Shown here: in pieces, positions 62,039 through 64,000 of the stretch | Position numbering within the stretch: the first letter of the stretch is position 1 | Layout: each line of letters begins with the position of its first letter | NCBI GenBank assembly: GCA_910585465.1 | Contig: CAJUEW010000016.1 | Location: 14,133 to 78,132 of the forward strand | DNA from: an uncultured Lachnospiraceae bacterium | GTDB lineage: Bacteria > Bacillota > Clostridia > Lachnospirales > Lachnospiraceae | Reading direction: 5' to 3' | Length of the DNA: 64,000 bases | Notes under the pieces: model-generated | Told to the model about the DNA's origin: nothing | What the model saw: only the letters and a program-made list of their open reading frames with translations | Databases searched by the model: none | Position numbers and translations under genes: made by a program

Positions 62039-63223
62039 ATGAGTATACAATTACTTAAAAAAAATCCGGACACAGATGCCAGTATGAAACAGTATCACAA
62101 AAAACTGTTTATACACCGAATGAAATACCTGGGCGCGGTAGCTGTTATTTTGATTCTTTTGGCAGTCGGTTTATGGGGAGTGCGTTTCAGCCAGCAAAAC
62201 CGGGTTTTTACTACCTATGAGGTAGTGAACAGTTTTGAAAGGTCAGACGCGATCACAACACAGTATACAGAATTTCTGGGGTATGTGATTAAATACGGGA
62301 AGGACGGGATCTCCTGTGTGAACTCCAACAATAAGCTTGTATGGAATCAGACTTATAATATGCAGTATCCTATGGTTCACGTGTGCCAGAAGAGTGTGGC
62401 TGTCGCAGAAGAGAATGGAACGGAGGCTATGATTTTTGATGAAACAGGACTTCAAGGGAATATACAGACAAGGCTTCCGATCAGGCAGATTTCTGTATCA
62501 GCACAGGGAGTATTGGCAATCCTGCTGGAGGATGGAGATGTTATGCGCCTGAATCTGTACAATAAAAAAGGACAGGAGCTGGTGAGTTCTAAATTTGAGC
62601 TTGGGGATGCAGGCTATCCGCTTCGGATGTCGCTCAGTGCAGATGCCACCAAACTGGCAGTAACATTTTTCCAGGTTCAGGATGGCAGCGTAAATTCCTG
62701 CCTGGCTTTTTACAATTTTGATTCTGTTGGAGAAAATTATGAGGATCATCTGGTTGCGGCAAAGGTAATTTCGGGAATGGTTTTCCCCAGTGTTCAATAT
62801 ATGGACAGCGTTCATTGCTTTGCGGTCGGGACGGGACAGATTTTATTATACGAAGGAAAACAGATACCGGAGCTGGTCAGTGAAATAACGGTTGACAGAG
62901 AAATTCAGAGTGTTTTTTACTCGGATAGGTACATAGGACTTGTTCTGAAGGGAAACCAAAAGACGTATGCGCTTCAGGTTTACAATACACAGGGCAGGAT
63001 GGAATTTGAAACAGAGTTCGATCTGGAATATGAATCTCTGAAATTTTCCGGCGGAAATATTCTTATTTATAATGAATTTGAATGTATGATGCTGAACAGC
63101 GCCGGAAAGATTTTCTTTGAAGGAACCTTTAAAGAATCCGTTTCCAATCTGTACACATTGTCAGGAAGCAGCCGTTATATTGTTATGCATGCGTCGAAGA
63201 CAGACCAGATTCGGCTGAGATAG
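62039..63223 (+). CDS. DUF5711 family membrane protein
   Basis: 394 residues. TM about 29-48; large extracytoplasmic beta-propeller-like part with repeating strands (ISCVNSNNKLVWNQTY; ILLEDGDVMRLNLYNKKGQEL; MRMSLSADATKLAV pattern; YALQVYNTQGRMEFE). Function unknown. Start 62039 has GGGAG 6 bases upstream. Likely cotranscribed with the CvpA gene, 9 bases on. Confidence 0.82.
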   Translation: MSIQLLKKNPDTDASMKQYHKKLFIHRMKYLGAVAVILILLAVGLWGVRFSQQNRVFTTYEVVNSFERSDAITTQYTEFLGYVIKYGKDGISCVNSNNKLVWNQTYNMQYPMVHVCQKSVAVAEENGTEAMIFDETGLQGNIQTRLPIRQISVSAQGVLAILLEDGDVMRLNLYNKKGQELVSSKFELGDAGYPLRMSLSADATKLAVTFFQVQDGSVNSCLAFYNFDSVGENYEDHLVAAKVISGMVFPSVQYMDSVHCFAVGTGQILLYEGKQIPELVSEITVDREIQSVFYSDRYIGLVLKGNQKTYALQVYNTQGRMEFETEFDLEYESLKFSGGNILIYNEFECMMLNSAGKIFFEGTFKESVSNLYTLSGSSRYIVMHASKTDQIRLR

Positions 63224-63232
63224 GAGGAACGG

Positions 63233-63829
63233 ATGGAAACAGTAAACATGGCGGACTGCCTTGGAGGCTTATTTTTAATTATTGGAATATGGGATGGATT
63301 CCGAAAGGGATTTGTGAAAAAAGGAACGTCACTGGTGATTACATTGGTGACGTTGTTTGTCGTCTATTTGGCCGCTCCCTTTGTGGAGCACTTTTTTCAG
63401 GGAGTGCTGCCCTCTGCGCTTGCGCTGGAAAATCTGGTTGGAAGTGACAGCGAAATATACCGGATGCTTCTGCTCAGCGGATTTGAAGAACAGGCAGAAA
63501 CTTATGTACAGCTGTTTGTAGCCAGGGCGCTGTCTCTTTCTGTAACCTATATTATAGCCAGAATTTTTCTGCGCACGTTTTTTCTGTCCCTGGAAATGCT
63601 GGTGAAGGTTCCGGGACTCAGTTTTGTGAACCGTCTGATGGGGGCAGGATTTGGACTGGTGCAGCAGTTGCTGCTTTTATGGCTGTTCTTGCTGCTTGTC
63701 GCCATATTCAGCAGTACTCCCTGGGGAGTGTACCTGTACGAGGCCGTACAGGAGAGCGCATGGATGAGTGTTCTCTATGAAAACAACCTTCTTTTTTTGG
63801 TTGGAATTTTATTGATTTTGAAAATTTAA
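63233..63829 (+). CDS. CvpA family membrane protein
   Basis: 198 residues, about four membrane segments (5-25, 28-50, 85-115, 130-160 and near the C-terminus), GFRKGFVKKGTSLVITLVT being the family's N-terminal pattern. CvpA-like proteins act in envelope homeostasis; the exact role here is unknown. TAGGAGGAA lies before ATG 63233. Confidence 0.85.
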   Translation: METVNMADCLGGLFLIIGIWDGFRKGFVKKGTSLVITLVTLFVVYLAAPFVEHFFQGVLPSALALENLVGSDSEIYRMLLLSGFEEQAETYVQLFVARALSLSVTYIIARIFLRTFFLSLEMLVKVPGLSFVNRLMGAGFGLVQQLLLLWLFLLLVAIFSSTPWGVYLYEAVQESAWMSVLYENNLLFLVGILLILKI

Positions 63830-63838
63830 AAAAAGGTG

Positions 63839-63867
63839 TTGACATTCTTTGGAACAGGTGGTATTAT
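63839..63867 (+). promoter_or_regulatory. Strong promoter P1, probable rRNA operon
   Basis: TTGACA (63839-63844), 17-base spacer, TATTAT (63862-63867). First of two close, near-consensus promoters at the window end. Confidence 0.75.
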
Positions 63868-63945
63868 AATCAAGCTGACTGCGGGAGCAGCAGTAAAATC
63901 AAATAAATCTCGAGTCAAAAATCTTAAAAAAATATAAAAAAGGTA

Positions 63946-63974
63946 TTGACAAAACGAGAAAGATTTGATAAGAT
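63946..63974 (+). promoter_or_regulatory. Strong promoter P2, probable rRNA operon
   Basis: TTGACA (63946-63951), 17-base spacer, TAAGAT (63969-63974), 107 bases after P1. Tandem promoters of this type commonly precede Firmicute rRNA operons. No 16S sequence is visible in the last 26 bases. Confidence 0.7.
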
Positions 63975-64000
63975 AAGCGAGTCGCTGTTGAGCGGCAAGC

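Overview
The window looks like chromosomal DNA of an anaerobic, spore-forming Firmicute, most likely a gut Lachnospiraceae (class Clostridia). This is inferred from gene content: spmA/spmB and bofA (sporulation), an SRP RNA with an Alu domain, a hybrid-cluster protein, a TrkH/TrkA pair, and a Tad pilus locus of the DUF5702/FHA type. I saw no insertion sequence, transposase, prophage, CRISPR array or tRNA gene.

Region 1 (1-18.7 kb). spmA (176-817) and spmB (16208-16732), usually adjacent, are separated by about 15.4 kb. The intervening DNA holds a Crp/Fnr regulator divergent from an Fe-S protein and hcp; a two-component system followed by a VTC polyphosphate polymerase-like gene, DUF4956 and CotH; a K+-channel-like protein ending in a RyR domain; a SEC-C protein; rarA; a threonine aldolase; and a lipoprotein. 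An OLD-type nuclease (minus strand) follows spmB.

Region 2 (18.9-34.9 kb). A sucrose regulon (LacI regulator, GH32 hydrolase, PTS EIIBCA) has two near-identical palindromic operators. Then come a MarR regulator overlapping a convergent DUF885 gene, metG, an XRE regulator, a secreted protein divergent from a sigma/anti-sigma pair, a Ca2+/Na+ antiporter, an acetyltransferase, trkH/trkA, and yaaL and bofA in divergent orientation.

Region 3 (35-43.4 kb). This is a compact Tad/Flp pilus operon with many overlapping genes: CpaE, CpaF, TadB, TadC, a 56-residue Flp pilin, DUF5702, two TadE-like pseudopilins, a small prepilin peptidase and an FHA protein. A 29-bp-stem hairpin covers the ribosome binding site and start of the first TadE-like gene.

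Region 4 (43.5-51.4 kb). Housekeeping genes: tatD, ksgA, a conserved hypothetical, tadA, SRP RNA, pfkA, dnaX, ebfC, recR, galM. The order tadA-SRP RNA-dnaX-ebfC-recR is the classic Bacillus order with pfkA inserted. yaaL and bofA, which normally follow recR, lie about 13 kb upstream.

Region 5 (51.5-64 kb). A YesN/YesM two-component system precedes a galactofuranose-type (YtfQRT/YjfF-like) sugar ABC transporter with two paralogous binding lipoproteins. LysM, DUF5711 and CvpA-family envelope genes follow. The window ends in two strong tandem promoters that look like rRNA-operon P1/P2.

Most unusual items: the channel-RyR fusion, the start-site hairpin in the Tad locus, the tandem Cys/His modules on a pseudopilin, the truncated Fe-S partner of hcp, the 48-nt perfect palindrome before the polyphosphate/CotH genes, and the antisense overlap of the DUF885 and MarR genes.
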